Part shown: positions 1-7,528 of the stretch, in pieces
How the letters are laid out: each line of letters begins with the position of its first letter
Numbering within the stretch: position 1 is the stretch's first letter
Assembly (NCBI RefSeq): GCF_002017875.1
Contig: NZ_MUFV01000004.1
Span: 62,001-126,000 of the forward strand
Source: Deinococcus sp. LM3
GTDB taxonomy: Bacteria; Deinococcota; Deinococci; Deinococcales; Deinococcaceae
Length of the DNA: 64,000 bases
Reading direction: 5' to 3'
Notes under the pieces: generated by a model
The model's input: the letters and a program-made list of their open reading frames with translations, nothing else
Databases searched by the model: none
What the model was told of the DNA's origin: nothing
Position numbers and translations under genes: made by a program

Positions 1-195
1 GTCGGACCAGAGGACGGTGCCGCCGTTACCGAGGTGGTGGGCGAGGGGGTGGACGCCAGCGGGGAGGGGACGCTGCCAAGCACCATCGAAGAGGTCATGG
101 CGGGGGGCTGGGCTGCGGACGCGGAAGGCGCCGTCGAGCCAGCACAGTTCCCACCAGGTGGGGGGTGAGGGGGAGACGGTCTGTGCGGTCGTCAT
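1..195 (-). CDS. Partial hypothetical protein (N-terminal 65 codons)
   Basis: A minus-strand reading frame starts with ATG at 195 and runs open through the left edge of the window, so only the N-terminal 65 residues are visible. They are Trp-rich (TWWELCWLDG near residue 13) and I do not recognise a family. There is no Shine-Dalgarno sequence in front of the ATG. Instead a TCACCCCCATGCA element (212-224) lies 16 nt upstream, in the same arrangement seen before several other genes here. It follows the RecD2-like gene on the same strand after a 109-bp gap. Confidence 0.5.
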   Translation of the reverse strand, partial: MTTAQTVSPSPPTWWELCWLDGAFRVRSPAPRHDLFDGAWQRPLPAGVHPLAHHLGNGGTVLWSD

Positions 196-211
196 GGGGC
201 GTACCGTCCCA

Positions 212-300
212 TGCATGGGGGTGACCGTCTGGGTGGGGGGTGTGGGGGCACCCGGTAGGGGTGCTGCTCTTGCAAATCCAGGGGCGGTGCGTAGGGGTGA
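212..300 (-). promoter_or_regulatory. Two copies of the TCACCCCTACGCA-like element upstream of the gene starting at 195
   Basis: Read on the minus strand, TCACCCCTACGCA lies at 300-288 and TCACCCCCATGCA at 224-212, with a weaker copy (GCACCCCTACCGG) between them near 264-252. The proximal copy ends 16 nt before the ATG. The same element precedes genes at 2345, 49507, 55896, 62062 and, at longer distance, 54428. Whether it is a core promoter or an operator cannot be told from sequence. Confidence 0.5.
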
Positions 301-304
301 CCGC

Positions 305-2251
305 TTAGCGTTTGAGGAAGGTTTCGAGCTGGCTGTACCGGCGGGGGGCGCCCGTGTGGGCGGCGTGCGTCCAGGCGGCGCGCAGGCCAGACGCGGTCAG
401 GGCTTCCTTGGCGCGGGTGACGGCCGTGTACGCGAGTTGCCGGGAGAGGAGGCGCTCGTGTTCCGGAGCGAGAGTGACGATGATGTCCGGCCACTCGCTG
501 CCCTGGCTGCGGTGGATGGTCATGGCGTACGCGAGGGTGAGGGTGGGGTCGCCTGGGCTGAAGGTGTGCTCGGTGTCCTCGATGATGCAGGTGACTTGCT
601 TCCCCGCACCGATGACGAGGCCGGTCATGCCGTTCATCAGGCCGGTGTTGTGGTTGTTCCGGGTGACGAGGATGGGATCTCCGGCGCGGAGGCGGGTGTC
701 GCCGGGGTTGAGGGCGGCCTGCAGGGCGAGGTTCAGGGCGTCCACGCCCAGGGGGCCGGCGCGTCCGGCGGTGAGGATCATCGGACGTGCCTGACCTTGA
801 CGGGCCTGGACGAGTCGGACGATGTCCTCGGCGGATTGTGCGCCCACGAACGGCACGCCGGTCTGGGCGGGGCTCTCCCCGCTGATGAGCTGGGAGGCGA
901 GGGTGAGGATGGGACTCCCGGCGGCCTGGCGGTGCGTCTGCGTGAGCCGCCCGGTGGGAACGGTGCGGGTGAGAGCGGCCAGCGGGTGCCCGGGGTCGAT
1001 GGGGGGCAACTGGTCCTCGTCGCCGACGAGGATGACACGGGCGCCATCGCGGACGGAGCGCAGGAGTGCACCGAGAAGGGCGTTGCTCGCCATGCTGACC
1101 TCGTCGACCACGAAGACGTCGCCAGGGAGGATGCCGCTGCTGAACTTGTGACCGTCGTAGCTGAGCAGACGGTGGAGGGTGGTGGCGTCGCGGCCCGTAC
1201 TCTGTTGCATGCGGCTGGCGGCCTTCCCGGTGGGGGCGCACAGGACGCTCCGGAGGTTGGCGGCGTCCAGGGCATCGAGCAGCGCGCGGAGCGTGGTGGT
1301 CTTGCCGGTGCCGGGTCCGCCGGTGATGACGCTGACGGCCGTGCCCGCCGCGAGGAGCACGGCCGCGCGCTGCTCCGTTGTCAGTCCGGGCGTGGCGGGG
1401 ACGGACACCCGTGCGGGCGTGCTGGCCATGAGTCGGGCGATGTCGTCGGCGAGCCAGGCTTCCACGCGGTGCTGCTCGGGTAGGAAGGCCGCCTGAGCGT
1501 CTTCCAGGAGGAGCTGACCGTTCAGGGCGTCTTCAATGGCCTGCTGGGCTTCGTCATCGTCGAGCGCATGACTGTCCCGGAGTTCCCCGGCGAGGACGGG
1601 CAGGGGGAGGCAGGTGTGGCCGTACTCGAGGGCGGCGCGGCGGGTGAGTTCGTACGCGAGGGCGGGGCCGCGGCGGGGGTCGAAGGTGCTGAGGCCCTGG
1701 AGGCGGGCGGCATGGTCGAGGACGCGCAGGGGGATGCCGTGGCGGATGGCGAGGTAGGGCTGCTCGCGGAACGCGGCTGGTGCGCCGGCGCCGTGCTGGT
1801 TGAGGAGGGCGTGGGTGTGTTCTGGGGGGAGACCGAGATCAGCGAGGGCCTGAAGGGCGCCGTAGAGGCGGCTTTCGCGGCGGGCGTGGCGGGTGAGGGC
1901 CTGGGCGATGCTGGCAGGGACGCGGGTAGAGAGGCTGGGGGCGTTCTGGGTGACGGTGTGGTGGGGGTCTGGGCCGAGCCTGGGCAGGAGGTCCAGGGCG
2001 GTGGTTTTCTGGGGTGGACGCAGGCGGCTGTAGAAGGCGCGGGCGAGTTCGTAGGGGGTGATGACGCGTTCGGCGCGGGTGAGGGTGGAGCCTTCGGTCC
2101 AGGCGCGGAGGGTGCAGCCGGGGGTGACGGGGGGGAGGGGGCCGTAGAGGGTGAGGGAGCCGTCCTGGGTGCGGAGTTGGCAGCCTTCGCTGGTGGGGGT
2201 GCGCCAGGCGCGGAGGACGGTGCCGAGGATGGGCGCGCCGGGGTCGCTCAT
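305..2251 (-). CDS. RecD2-like SF1B DNA helicase, 648 aa
   Basis: Superfamily 1 DNA helicase of the RecD/TraA group. Members unwind DNA 5'-3' with ATP; D. radiodurans RecD2 (about 700 aa) is the best known relative. Visible motifs from the chosen ATG at 2251: Walker A GGPGTGKTT at 311-319, Walker B VVDEVSMAS around 381-389, then GDEDQLPPI (motif III) and, near the C-terminus, LAYAMTIHRSQGSEW and LAYTAVTRAKE (motifs V/VI). The first ~290 residues contain the helix-hairpin-helix-type region expected for RecD2. The frame is open further upstream, but those 60 residues are low-complexity Pro/His/Arg and run into the divergent promoter region, so MSDPGAPILG is preferred. A GAGGGG stretch precedes it. 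Likely a plasmid replication or recombination accessory. Confidence 0.85.
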   Translation of the reverse strand: MSDPGAPILGTVLRAWRTPTSEGCQLRTQDGSLTLYGPLPPVTPGCTLRAWTEGSTLTRAERVITPYELARAFYSRLRPPQKTTALDLLPRLGPDPHHTVTQNAPSLSTRVPASIAQALTRHARRESRLYGALQALADLGLPPEHTHALLNQHGAGAPAAFREQPYLAIRHGIPLRVLDHAARLQGLSTFDPRRGPALAYELTRRAALEYGHTCLPLPVLAGELRDSHALDDDEAQQAIEDALNGQLLLEDAQAAFLPEQHRVEAWLADDIARLMASTPARVSVPATPGLTTEQRAAVLLAAGTAVSVITGGPGTGKTTTLRALLDALDAANLRSVLCAPTGKAASRMQQSTGRDATTLHRLLSYDGHKFSSGILPGDVFVVDEVSMASNALLGALLRSVRDGARVILVGDEDQLPPIDPGHPLAALTRTVPTGRLTQTHRQAAGSPILTLASQLISGESPAQTGVPFVGAQSAEDIVRLVQARQGQARPMILTAGRAGPLGVDALNLALQAALNPGDTRLRAGDPILVTRNNHNTGLMNGMTGLVIGAGKQVTCIIEDTEHTFSPGDPTLTLAYAMTIHRSQGSEWPDIIVTLAPEHERLLSRQLAYTAVTRAKEALTASGLRAAWTHAAHTGAPRRYSQLETFLKR

Positions 2252-2316
2252 GCCCCTCAGGGTGGCGTACGTGGGGGTGGCGGTCCGCTGGGGTCCTGGT
2301 GGGGGGCGGCGCGCGG

Positions 2317-2329
2317 TCACCCCTACGCA
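2317..2329 (+). promoter_or_regulatory. TCACCCCTACGCA element 15 nt before the 2345 start codon
   Basis: Exact TCACCCCTACGCA copy between the divergent RecD2-like gene and the 109-residue gene. It ends 15 nt before the ATG at 2345, the same spacing as at 55868-55880. Confidence 0.5.
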
Positions 2330-2344
2330 GGGGAGGGTGCGGGC

Positions 2345-2674
2345 ATGACATCGCGGGGGGTGGAGGGGTTCCGGTGGCGGGTGGTGGTGGCGCGCGCGGA
2401 CGTGCCGGGGGTGCAGGCGGCGCTGCGGCACCTGGCGGCGCGGGTGGTGGCGTGCTGCCCGGCGGCGGCGTCGGTGGTGGTGAGTAGCGGCTGCGGCGTG
2501 GGGCTGCTCGACGCGCAGGGGGAGGTGCTGGACGTGTCGGATCTGGATGCGGAGGTCGCGGCGGACCTGGCTTCGCTGCTGGGGGTGGGCGTGTACGCGC
2601 TGCCCCTGGCGGGCCGCGCGGGGTGCCGGGTGGAAGCCGCGTACGAACCGAAGGCCGGGAAGGGAAAGCCGTGA
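2345..2674 (+). CDS. Hypothetical protein, 109 aa
   Basis: Begins with ATG at 2345 after a strong purine tract (GGGGAGGG) and the TCACCCCTACGCA element, and is divergent from the RecD2-like gene. The product is a small, Ala/Val-rich soluble protein with two cysteines near residues 35-50 and a Gly/Lys-rich tail (KAGKGKP). No domain is recognised. The upstream signals are what make it credible; the frame is also open far upstream, opposite the helicase gene, but that part is antisense. Confidence 0.55.
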   Translation: MTSRGVEGFRWRVVVARADVPGVQAALRHLAARVVACCPAAASVVVSSGCGVGLLDAQGEVLDVSDLDAEVAADLASLLGVGVYALPLAGRAGCRVEAAYEPKAGKGKP

Positions 2675-2763
2675 GTGGGGTGCCGGGTCGCGCCCGCGCC
2701 TGCCTGGTCTGGTGTGAGTCCGGCGTCAGTTGAGTCAGGCGCGGGCGCGCGGGGCCCGTGGCG

Positions 2764-3489
2764 TCAGGGGCGCCGCTCCACCCGGACGATCAGTTCGACG
2801 GTTCGTCCGGCGAGGACGTCCACGGGGCCGAAGCGTTTCCTGGGGTACTCGCTTGAGCCGCCGTCGTAGGAGGTGTTCGCCTGGGACCGGACGTACTGCA
2901 CGATGGCGTCGGCGTCCGCGTCGGGGGCGATGAAGGCCAGGAAGGCACGCAGGGCACGGGCCTCGCCGTCGTCCAGCACTGTTTCCGGCAGGTCGCCGGG
3001 CCACCGGATGCTTCCTTCCGTGAAGGCCTGAGCGGCCGGACGGAATTCGACGCCCATCGATTCCCCGGGCAGGGTGGGGTGGTCGAAGCGGTAGCTGTGG
3101 TTGCGACCCCCGGATTTCAAGTCCCACTCGTCTTTCTCCTGAAGGGTGTTCGCCTGGAACAGGGCGCTGCGTTCGAAGGCCGCCTGACTGAACGGGGACT
3201 CGGTGGTGGGTGGTGTCTCGTCCGGGACGGTGGGTTCGGGTGTCGTGGGGGGCGGGGTGGTCTCGGTGACGGGTGGCGTGACGGTGGGGGTGGCGGCGGG
3301 GGTGTCCTGGCGGGGTGTGGTCTGGTCGGTGGGGACGGTGAGGATGGCGATGACGAACACGACTGGGGAGAGCAGGATGGCCAGGAGCCCGGTGCGTTTG
3401 CGCCCGCGGCGCTGACGCACGGCCCGGATGAGGAGCGTGACGCCGCCGAACAGCATGACGACGCTCAGGAGCCACAGAACAATCCACAT
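2764..3489 (-). CDS. Hypothetical membrane-anchored protein, 241 aa
   Basis: From ATG at 3489 the protein starts with two hydrophobic segments (about residues 1-20, WIVLWLLSVVMLFGGVTLLI, and 38-55) separated by a basic RQRRGRKR loop. A Pro/Thr-rich linker of about 50 residues follows, then a ~130-residue C-terminal domain that probably lies outside the membrane. I do not recognise that domain. No clear Shine-Dalgarno sequence precedes the ATG; the frame is open further upstream, but that stretch looks non-coding and overlaps the divergent gene. Confidence 0.6.
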   Translation of the reverse strand: MWIVLWLLSVVMLFGGVTLLIRAVRQRRGRKRTGLLAILLSPVVFVIAILTVPTDQTTPRQDTPAATPTVTPPVTETTPPPTTPEPTVPDETPPTTESPFSQAAFERSALFQANTLQEKDEWDLKSGGRNHSYRFDHPTLPGESMGVEFRPAAQAFTEGSIRWPGDLPETVLDDGEARALRAFLAFIAPDADADAIVQYVRSQANTSYDGGSSEYPRKRFGPVDVLAGRTVELIVRVERRP

Positions 3490-3700
3490 GCGGTTCAGGA
3501 GAGCACAGGTGGCGCGGATCAGCTCGCTGAGTTGAGCGGGGGAGTGTCCGTCTTCGGGGCGTGCGTCGGAACGGCAACGTCGGATCAGCGTCAGGTTGCG
3601 CAGCTCACGGGTGGGTTCGGAGGGCGGTGGGCTATGGTCTGCGTGCTGCGTGCGGCGGCATCGTCCAGGCTGCACCGGTGACGTTTGCTTGAGGAGATCA

Positions 3701-4252
3701 ATGGCTAAGAAAAAAATGGGGCAGAACTTCGTCACGCGCCTGCTCAAACCTGTCCGGAAGCTGGTGCAGCCTCTGCTGCCGGTGGTGCAGCGCATCTGGG
3801 CGCCCGTCGCGGCAGTCGGCAACAAGCTCCCGGATTTTGCTGGCGCGCAGCGCAGCGTGGCGCGGGATCTCGGGGGGTGTGCGCTGGCGCTGAAGAAGAA
3901 GGCACAGGATGAGCCGCTTCACCGGTCCGTGGTCCTGTATGTTCGCGCCTACCTGCTCGCGCTGGCGAGCGTCGCGATTCACTTCTACGTTGCCAATGGC
4001 GTGTCTGCCCTCCCGTTGGCGCTGCTCAAAGCTGCCCTGTTCGTCGTTGGTGTGCTCGGGATCGGGATTGCCACGGGTACGTTGTTGCTCTTGGTGGCTG
4101 CCGCACTCATCGCCACGGTGGGGCTCGCGTTGACCAAGGGTCGGAAGGCCCTGGAGGACATGCAGCCTGAGGAGGAGCCGGTCCTGCGCAGTTGGCGGGA
4201 GATTGTTCACCGGGCGTACAGCGCGCTCCGCCGTCGGCCGCCGCTGGGCTGA
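3701..4252 (+). CDS. Hypothetical membrane protein, 183 aa
   Basis: ATG at 3701 follows a good ribosome site (GAGGAGAT). The N-terminus is basic (MAKKKMGQNF) and amphipathic. Two or three strongly hydrophobic helices follow between about residues 75 and 140 (for example LLALASVAIHFYVANG and LLLLVAAALIATVGLAL), then a charged C-terminal tail. Divergent from the membrane protein ending at 2764. No family recognised. Confidence 0.65.
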   Translation: MAKKKMGQNFVTRLLKPVRKLVQPLLPVVQRIWAPVAAVGNKLPDFAGAQRSVARDLGGCALALKKKAQDEPLHRSVVLYVRAYLLALASVAIHFYVANGVSALPLALLKAALFVVGVLGIGIATGTLLLLVAAALIATVGLALTKGRKALEDMQPEEEPVLRSWREIVHRAYSALRRRPPLG

Positions 4253-4303
4253 TCACCTCAGGGGGCAGGACAGGGCGTCCGACACTGGTACTGAGCAGGG
4301 CGA

Positions 4304-4335
4304 GGGGGGTATGCCAGATAGATGGCATACCCCCC
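4304..4335. terminator. 13-bp perfect hairpin at an IS3 boundary
   Basis: GGGGGGTATGCCA (4304-4316), a 6-nt loop and TGGCATACCCCCC (4323-4335) form a perfect stem. It lies 50 nt after the 3701-4252 gene and could terminate it, but no T-tract follows. The IS3-family orfB frame breaks off exactly at its right edge. Confidence 0.45.
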
Positions 4336-4336
4336 T

Positions 4337-4470
4337 GTAGAACGATGAAAACCAAGGACACGGCAGGCTCGCCGCTCACTGATCCCGAACAGCTGCCGCA
4401 CTTCCCGGATGACCCGTCGTTTGACGGGCGTCTGGGCCTGCGACGACTGGTCGGGATTCACCACTTTCTG
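4337..4470 (-). pseudogene. IS3-family orfB 5' fragment
   Basis: In the frame following orfA the sequence encodes VVNPDQSSQAQTP, then VRQLFGISERRACRVLGFHRST. This is the conserved N-terminal region of IS3 OrfB (the 'SERRACR..G..RST' motif). The similarity ends at about 4337 at the hairpin, and no DDE residues remain. Confidence 0.65.
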
Positions 4471-4724
4471 CCAACCACCTCTTTCAAGATGCTGTTGTCG
4501 AGCGCCAGATCCGCGACCAACTTCTTCAAGCGGCGATTTTCTTCTTCCAGCTGACGGACGCGCTTCGCGTCGTCCTTGGTCATGCCCCCATACCGTGCCT
4601 GCCAACGGTGAATGGTGGCCTTGGAGACCCCGGACAACCGAGCGACGTCACCGACCGCGGTGCCCGCCTCAACCTGGGCCAAGACATCGAAGATCTCGTT
4701 TTCGCTGTACTGCTTGTGTTTCAT
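4458..4724 (-). CDS. IS3-family transposase OrfA
   Basis: An 88-residue protein starting MKHKQYSENEIFDVL. It has the family's helix-turn-helix (VGDVARLSGVSKATIHRW, about 22-39) followed by the leucine-zipper-like coiled coil (VRQLEEENRRLKKLVADLAL). In IS3 elements OrfA is joined to OrfB by programmed frameshifting to give the transposase. Here OrfB is truncated, so OrfA is left without its catalytic partner. Confidence 0.75.
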   Translation of the reverse strand: MKHKQYSENEIFDVLAQVEAGTAVGDVARLSGVSKATIHRWQARYGGMTKDDAKRVRQLEEENRRLKKLVADLALDNSILKEVVGRKW

Positions 4725-4783
4725 GACCCCTCCCTGGAGACGATCTTGTCTCATTCGTAGTGGGCCGACCAATTGGGGTCACG

Positions 4784-5032
4784 TCAGTACGGCGACACCA
4801 CCGCTGGCGAAGCCAAACGGCTTCGCCAGCTTGAAAAGGAGAACGCCCGCCTGCTGAAAATAGTCGGGCAGCAACGCCTGGAAATCGATGCCATGAAGGA
4901 CGTGATCCAGAAAAAGCGGTGACGCCCGCCGTGAGACGGGCGGCAGCGAGGCAACTCGTTGCCGCCCAGGTCAAGCCCGAACGGGCTTGCCTCCTGGTGG
5001 GCATTCCCAGATCCAGCTGGTACTACCGTCCG
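4784..5032 (+). pseudogene. Second IS3-family element: 3' end of orfA and 5' end of orfB
   Basis: On the plus strand 4790-4921 encodes the end of an OrfA (GEAKRLRQLEKENARLLKIV, ending VIQKKR then stop). It is followed from 4919 by an OrfB start (MTPAVRRAAARQLVAAQV, then ERACLLVGIPRSSWYY). The frame is cut at 5032 by the terminal repeat of the IS66-family element. The 5' half of orfA is missing as well. Confidence 0.7.
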
Positions 5033-6549
5033 TCTGTGATTAGCGGTCGGCCGAAAGGCCGAGTACCGGGTCAGCTCATCAAGCCGGTCAGGACCGCGAC
5101 GGGGTCCTGACCGCGCAACCGCGCCGTCTCCACGGTGGACTTGATCCGCATGTACGTCTGCGCACCCACCGCGTTCTTGCTGCACTGTGAGACCTTCCTC
5201 GCCATCACCACCGTCCGCAGGCTCCGTTCCGCGGCGTTGTTCGTCGGTGGAATGTCCGGGTCCTTCAAGAACCGCCATAACCGACCGAGCACACGCTGCT
5301 TCAGGATTCCGAGTCGGAGTCGCTCGTTCGCCTTCGATTTCAGTGGTGCCCGGTTCAGCAGGGCATCCAGGCGCAGGGTGAGTCCCTCACCCTGCTGCGC
5401 GTATTCCTCTCGCGTACAGACCCCGGTCGTCACCTCCCGGTGCAGTCGGATGCCATCCCGGAACACCTGCGCGACCCGTTGCCCGTACCGCTCTCCCCGC
5501 CCGGGTTGCCGCTGGAGAACCGCGGCGACCTCATCCGCGTTGCGGATCAGGTGCGCCAGGCACTTCTGCTGCCGGACGTCCTGCAGGAAGCGGCTGTCGT
5601 ACGAGGAGAAGCGGTCACTGATCAGCACGCCGGCGAAGTTGTGCCCCAGGCCTTCCCGGACTTCCACGTTCGTATGCCGCAGGTTCGCGCGGAACAGCAC
5701 GGTGTCCGCGCTGCGGAACGTACCCACCCAGGCGTTCTGAGCGCCGATCCGCCAGCCGGTATCGTCGTGATGCACGAACGGCGCCTGTTGAATCTGTGTC
5801 TGCAGCGTGTCCACGTGGGCCGCCAGGGCGCTGCCGTCGACTGCAAGCCGCTGGGCGGCTTGCGTGATCGCACTCTGCGTGATCTGGAGGCCGCCGAGGA
5901 GGTCCATGACCCGACCAATGCGGCGGACCAGGAGGCCCAGCTCGTGATGCAGGGTCTGCAGGGTGGCGTGCAGGACGGGCCCAAGGCGATGAGAGGTCGC
6001 GCCGACCTGATCGGCTTTCAGATCGGGATGGTCACCACGCACCGCGTGGTGACACTGCGGGCACGCCATGACGGGCACGTGGTACTCGGTGACCTGCATG
6101 GCGTTCTGGGGGACGAGTTCCGTGACCCAGGCCTTGTCCTGACGGGTGAAGATCAGCAGACCCATGAACCCACAGCGAGGACAGGTGTTGGGCGCGTCGA
6201 CCTCCACGGTGGCCCTGATCTGCTCCGGCGTGGGTGGGGCCTTGTGGGCGAAAGTGCCTTCACCAGGACGCCGTCCTGGTGATTTGAGATCGGCGGTCCG
6301 CTTCTCCCGACTGAAGGGGGCAGCGTACCTGCGTTCCCGCCGCTCCAGCTCTTCGATGCGCTTCTTCAGGCGGGCGATGTCCGCCTTGAGGGCCTTGTTC
6401 TCGGCGATCAGTTGGTCGATCTGCTCGGATTGGCGACGGATGATCTCGAAGAGATCTTTCTCGGTCACCCCGGAGCCCATACCCAGCATGGTAACGGCAA
6501 GAGTGCCCGGCCGGCGGCCGGGCACCTGTGACGGGCGCTAATCACAGAC
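5033..6549 (-). mobile_element. IS66-family insertion sequence
   Basis: Bounded by inverted repeats GTCTGTGATTAGCG (5033-5046) and its complement CGCTAATCACAGAC (6536-6549). It carries a single tnpC-type gene without tnpA or tnpB, as in the ISBst12-like subgroup. It lies inside an IS3-family orfB whose N-terminal part ends at its left and whose C-terminal part resumes at its right. No 8-bp target duplication is visible and about 200 codons of the host orfB are missing, so a deletion accompanied or followed the insertion. Confidence 0.8.
5071..6489 (-). CDS. IS66-family transposase (TnpC type), 472 aa
   Basis: Order of parts: an N-terminal coiled coil (LIAENKALKADIARLKKRIEEL split over residues 25-50), a basic linker, a zinc-binding segment (CPRCGF...CPQCHH), and the DDE domain with FVHHDDTGWRIG, GVLISDRFSSYD and, near the C-terminus, PPTNNAAERSLR carrying the catalytic Glu. 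These are IS66 landmarks and the length is typical. The start could also be MGSGVTEKDL at 6480. It looks intact, so the element may still be active. Confidence 0.85.
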   Translation of the reverse strand: MLGMGSGVTEKDLFEIIRRQSEQIDQLIAENKALKADIARLKKRIEELERRERRYAAPFSREKRTADLKSPGRRPGEGTFAHKAPPTPEQIRATVEVDAPNTCPRCGFMGLLIFTRQDKAWVTELVPQNAMQVTEYHVPVMACPQCHHAVRGDHPDLKADQVGATSHRLGPVLHATLQTLHHELGLLVRRIGRVMDLLGGLQITQSAITQAAQRLAVDGSALAAHVDTLQTQIQQAPFVHHDDTGWRIGAQNAWVGTFRSADTVLFRANLRHTNVEVREGLGHNFAGVLISDRFSSYDSRFLQDVRQQKCLAHLIRNADEVAAVLQRQPGRGERYGQRVAQVFRDGIRLHREVTTGVCTREEYAQQGEGLTLRLDALLNRAPLKSKANERLRLGILKQRVLGRLWRFLKDPDIPPTNNAAERSLRTVVMARKVSQCSKNAVGAQTYMRIKSTVETARLRGQDPVAVLTGLMS

Positions 6550-6730
6550 CCGGGCGTTTTACAACGAGAGGCGGCCACATTCGTCGCTGGGCTACCGAAC
6601 CCCTCACGAGTACGCCGAACAGTCCAGGGGGCGGCCGAACGCCCCCCTGTGCGGACAGGACACCGCACAGGCGAACGTCCGACCTTCCCCTGGTCAGGTA
6701 GGAACCGCTGATGATGTACCCTGCTCTTGA
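6550..6730 (+). pseudogene. IS3-family orfB 3' fragment
   Basis: Right after the IS66 repeat the plus strand encodes RAFYNERRPHSSLGYRTPHE, the hallmark C-terminus of IS3 OrfB, and then runs to a stop at 6728-6730. It is probably the other half of the orfB interrupted at 5032; the central DDE region is absent. Confidence 0.7.
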
Positions 6731-6759
6731 GCCGAGTCTCTACTCGAAACTGTCCAAAC

Positions 6760-7095
6760 TTTGGGGCCAGCCCACTGCGGGATGTGAAAAGCCTGGAACG
6801 GCTGGTCATGGTGATCTCGGTGGCGATGTTGCTGCTGGTGTCCGAGGGGCTGGACGTGGTGGAGCGTGGGGATCGACGACGCGTCGATCCCCACTGGCAG
6901 CGCGGATTTAGCTACCTGAAGATTGGGCACAAAGCGATGAGCTACGCGCTGAGTCGAGGTCAGAGGTTCTTCAGAACCCTGAGATTGCGGGGCGGCCCGG
7001 ACCCCGAGCCACCGAAGCCCAGAAAACGCGGCCAGCCGTCCTCGTTGGAAGCACTCAAGAACGGCTGGCACGTCAGTTTTCACTTCATCTCATAA
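6760..7095 (+). pseudogene. IS4-like transposase C-terminal fragment
   Basis: A frame ending at 7095 contains [20 protein letters not shown], then [20 protein letters not shown]. This matches the C-terminal end of IS4-type transposases from this genus as I recall them. No catalytic part precedes it; the sequence to the left is the IS3 orfB remnant. Confidence 0.5.
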
Positions 7096-7222
7096 AATCT
7101 GTCAGGCGGTTAGGGGAAAGCAGACCGCAAAGCGGTCTGCAAGGTATCGTGAGGTGGTCGGCTCCTAGGAGTTTTCATCGCAGAAACACCGTACAGGAGC
7201 CGACTTTCTGCTGCTTACTGTG

Positions 7223-7242
7223 CGTTTTGAAGGGTAGTTAGG
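7223..7242. repeat. Left copy of a 20-bp inverted repeat flanking the RiPP-like cassette
   Basis: CGTTTTGAAGGGTAGTTAGG. Its complement, with one mismatch, is at 10369-10388. Both copies contain a frame ending RFEG-stop and both lie in IS4-like debris. They could be terminal repeats of one 3.17-kb element or ends of two IS copies. Confidence 0.5.
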
Positions 7243-7288
7243 CCGGGATGGTGGTCACATCAGCTCGCGCAACTGGCTGGATCCAACT

Positions 7289-7322
7289 ACAATGTGGCTA
7301 AACAAGAGAGAGGAGGTGAAAT
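7289..7322 (+). promoter_or_regulatory. Putative -10 (TACAAT) and strong ribosome site of the precursor gene
   Basis: TACAAT at 7289-7294 is a good -10 candidate; no convincing -35 lies 17 bp upstream. AGAGGAGGTGA at 7309-7319 is a near-perfect Shine-Dalgarno sequence set 4 nt before the ATG at 7324. A short 33-codon frame with so strong a site supports real translation. Confidence 0.5.
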
Positions 7323-7323
7323 A

Positions 7324-7425
7324 ATGAAAATCAAATTTGTCAAAGTTGAGAAGATCAAGGCCACTAATGGCTCTGTTACTCTTTGCCTGAACCCCGGCGA
7401 CGGCGTTTGGTACCTGTGCTCGTAA
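7324..7425 (+). CDS. Candidate RiPP precursor peptide, 33 aa
   Basis: ATG AAA ... TCG TAA encodes a 33-residue peptide. The N-terminal 20 residues are Lys/Val-rich and leader-like (MKIKFVKVEKIKATNGS). The C-terminal part, CLNPGDGVWYLCS, is a plausible core with two cysteines 11 positions apart, one Asn, one Asp and aromatic residues. It has an excellent ribosome site and ends just before a 56-bp perfect palindrome. It converges on the E1/PqqD/M50 fusion gene, a combination expected of a peptide-modifying locus. That it is the substrate is inference; I recognise no known precursor family. Confidence 0.6.
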   Translation: MKIKFVKVEKIKATNGSVTLCLNPGDGVWYLCS

Positions 7426-7428
7426 TCT

Positions 7429-7484
7429 AAACATCGGCGAGACGGAAGTGATGATGCATCATCACTTCCGTCTCGCCGATGTTT
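7429..7484. terminator. Perfect 56-bp palindrome between convergent genes
   Basis: Two 28-nt arms (7429-7456 and 7457-7484) are exact complements, beginning AAACATCGGCGAGACGGAAG. The hairpin starts with A residues and ends with GTTT on either strand, so it can act as a bidirectional terminator for the precursor gene (plus) and the fusion enzyme gene (minus, stop at 7529). Confidence 0.75.
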
Positions 7485-7528
7485 ATTCAAACCTAATGGC
7501 GTCTTATCGTCATGGTTATATTTTGAAT

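Larger units (their letters stand above)
4336..4782 (-). mobile_element. IS3-family element remnant (5' part only)
   Basis: Contains a complete orfA and the first ~40 codons of orfB on the minus strand. The right end is probably the TGACCCCAATTGGTCGGCCC sequence read inward from 4782. The left side stops at the hairpin at 4304-4335, so about 80% of orfB, including the whole DDE catalytic domain, is missing. It cannot move on its own. Confidence 0.7.

Noticed and set aside
17..2674. Long plus-strand frames opposite the RecD2-like gene
   Set aside because: Gly/Val/Glu-rich antisense frames; only the last 109 codons (2345-2674) lie outside the helicase gene and have their own signals.
4304..4335. 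Hairpin as an IS terminal repeat
   Set aside because: Both arms lie side by side with a 6-nt loop, so it is a hairpin rather than a pair of element ends; no partner copy was found.
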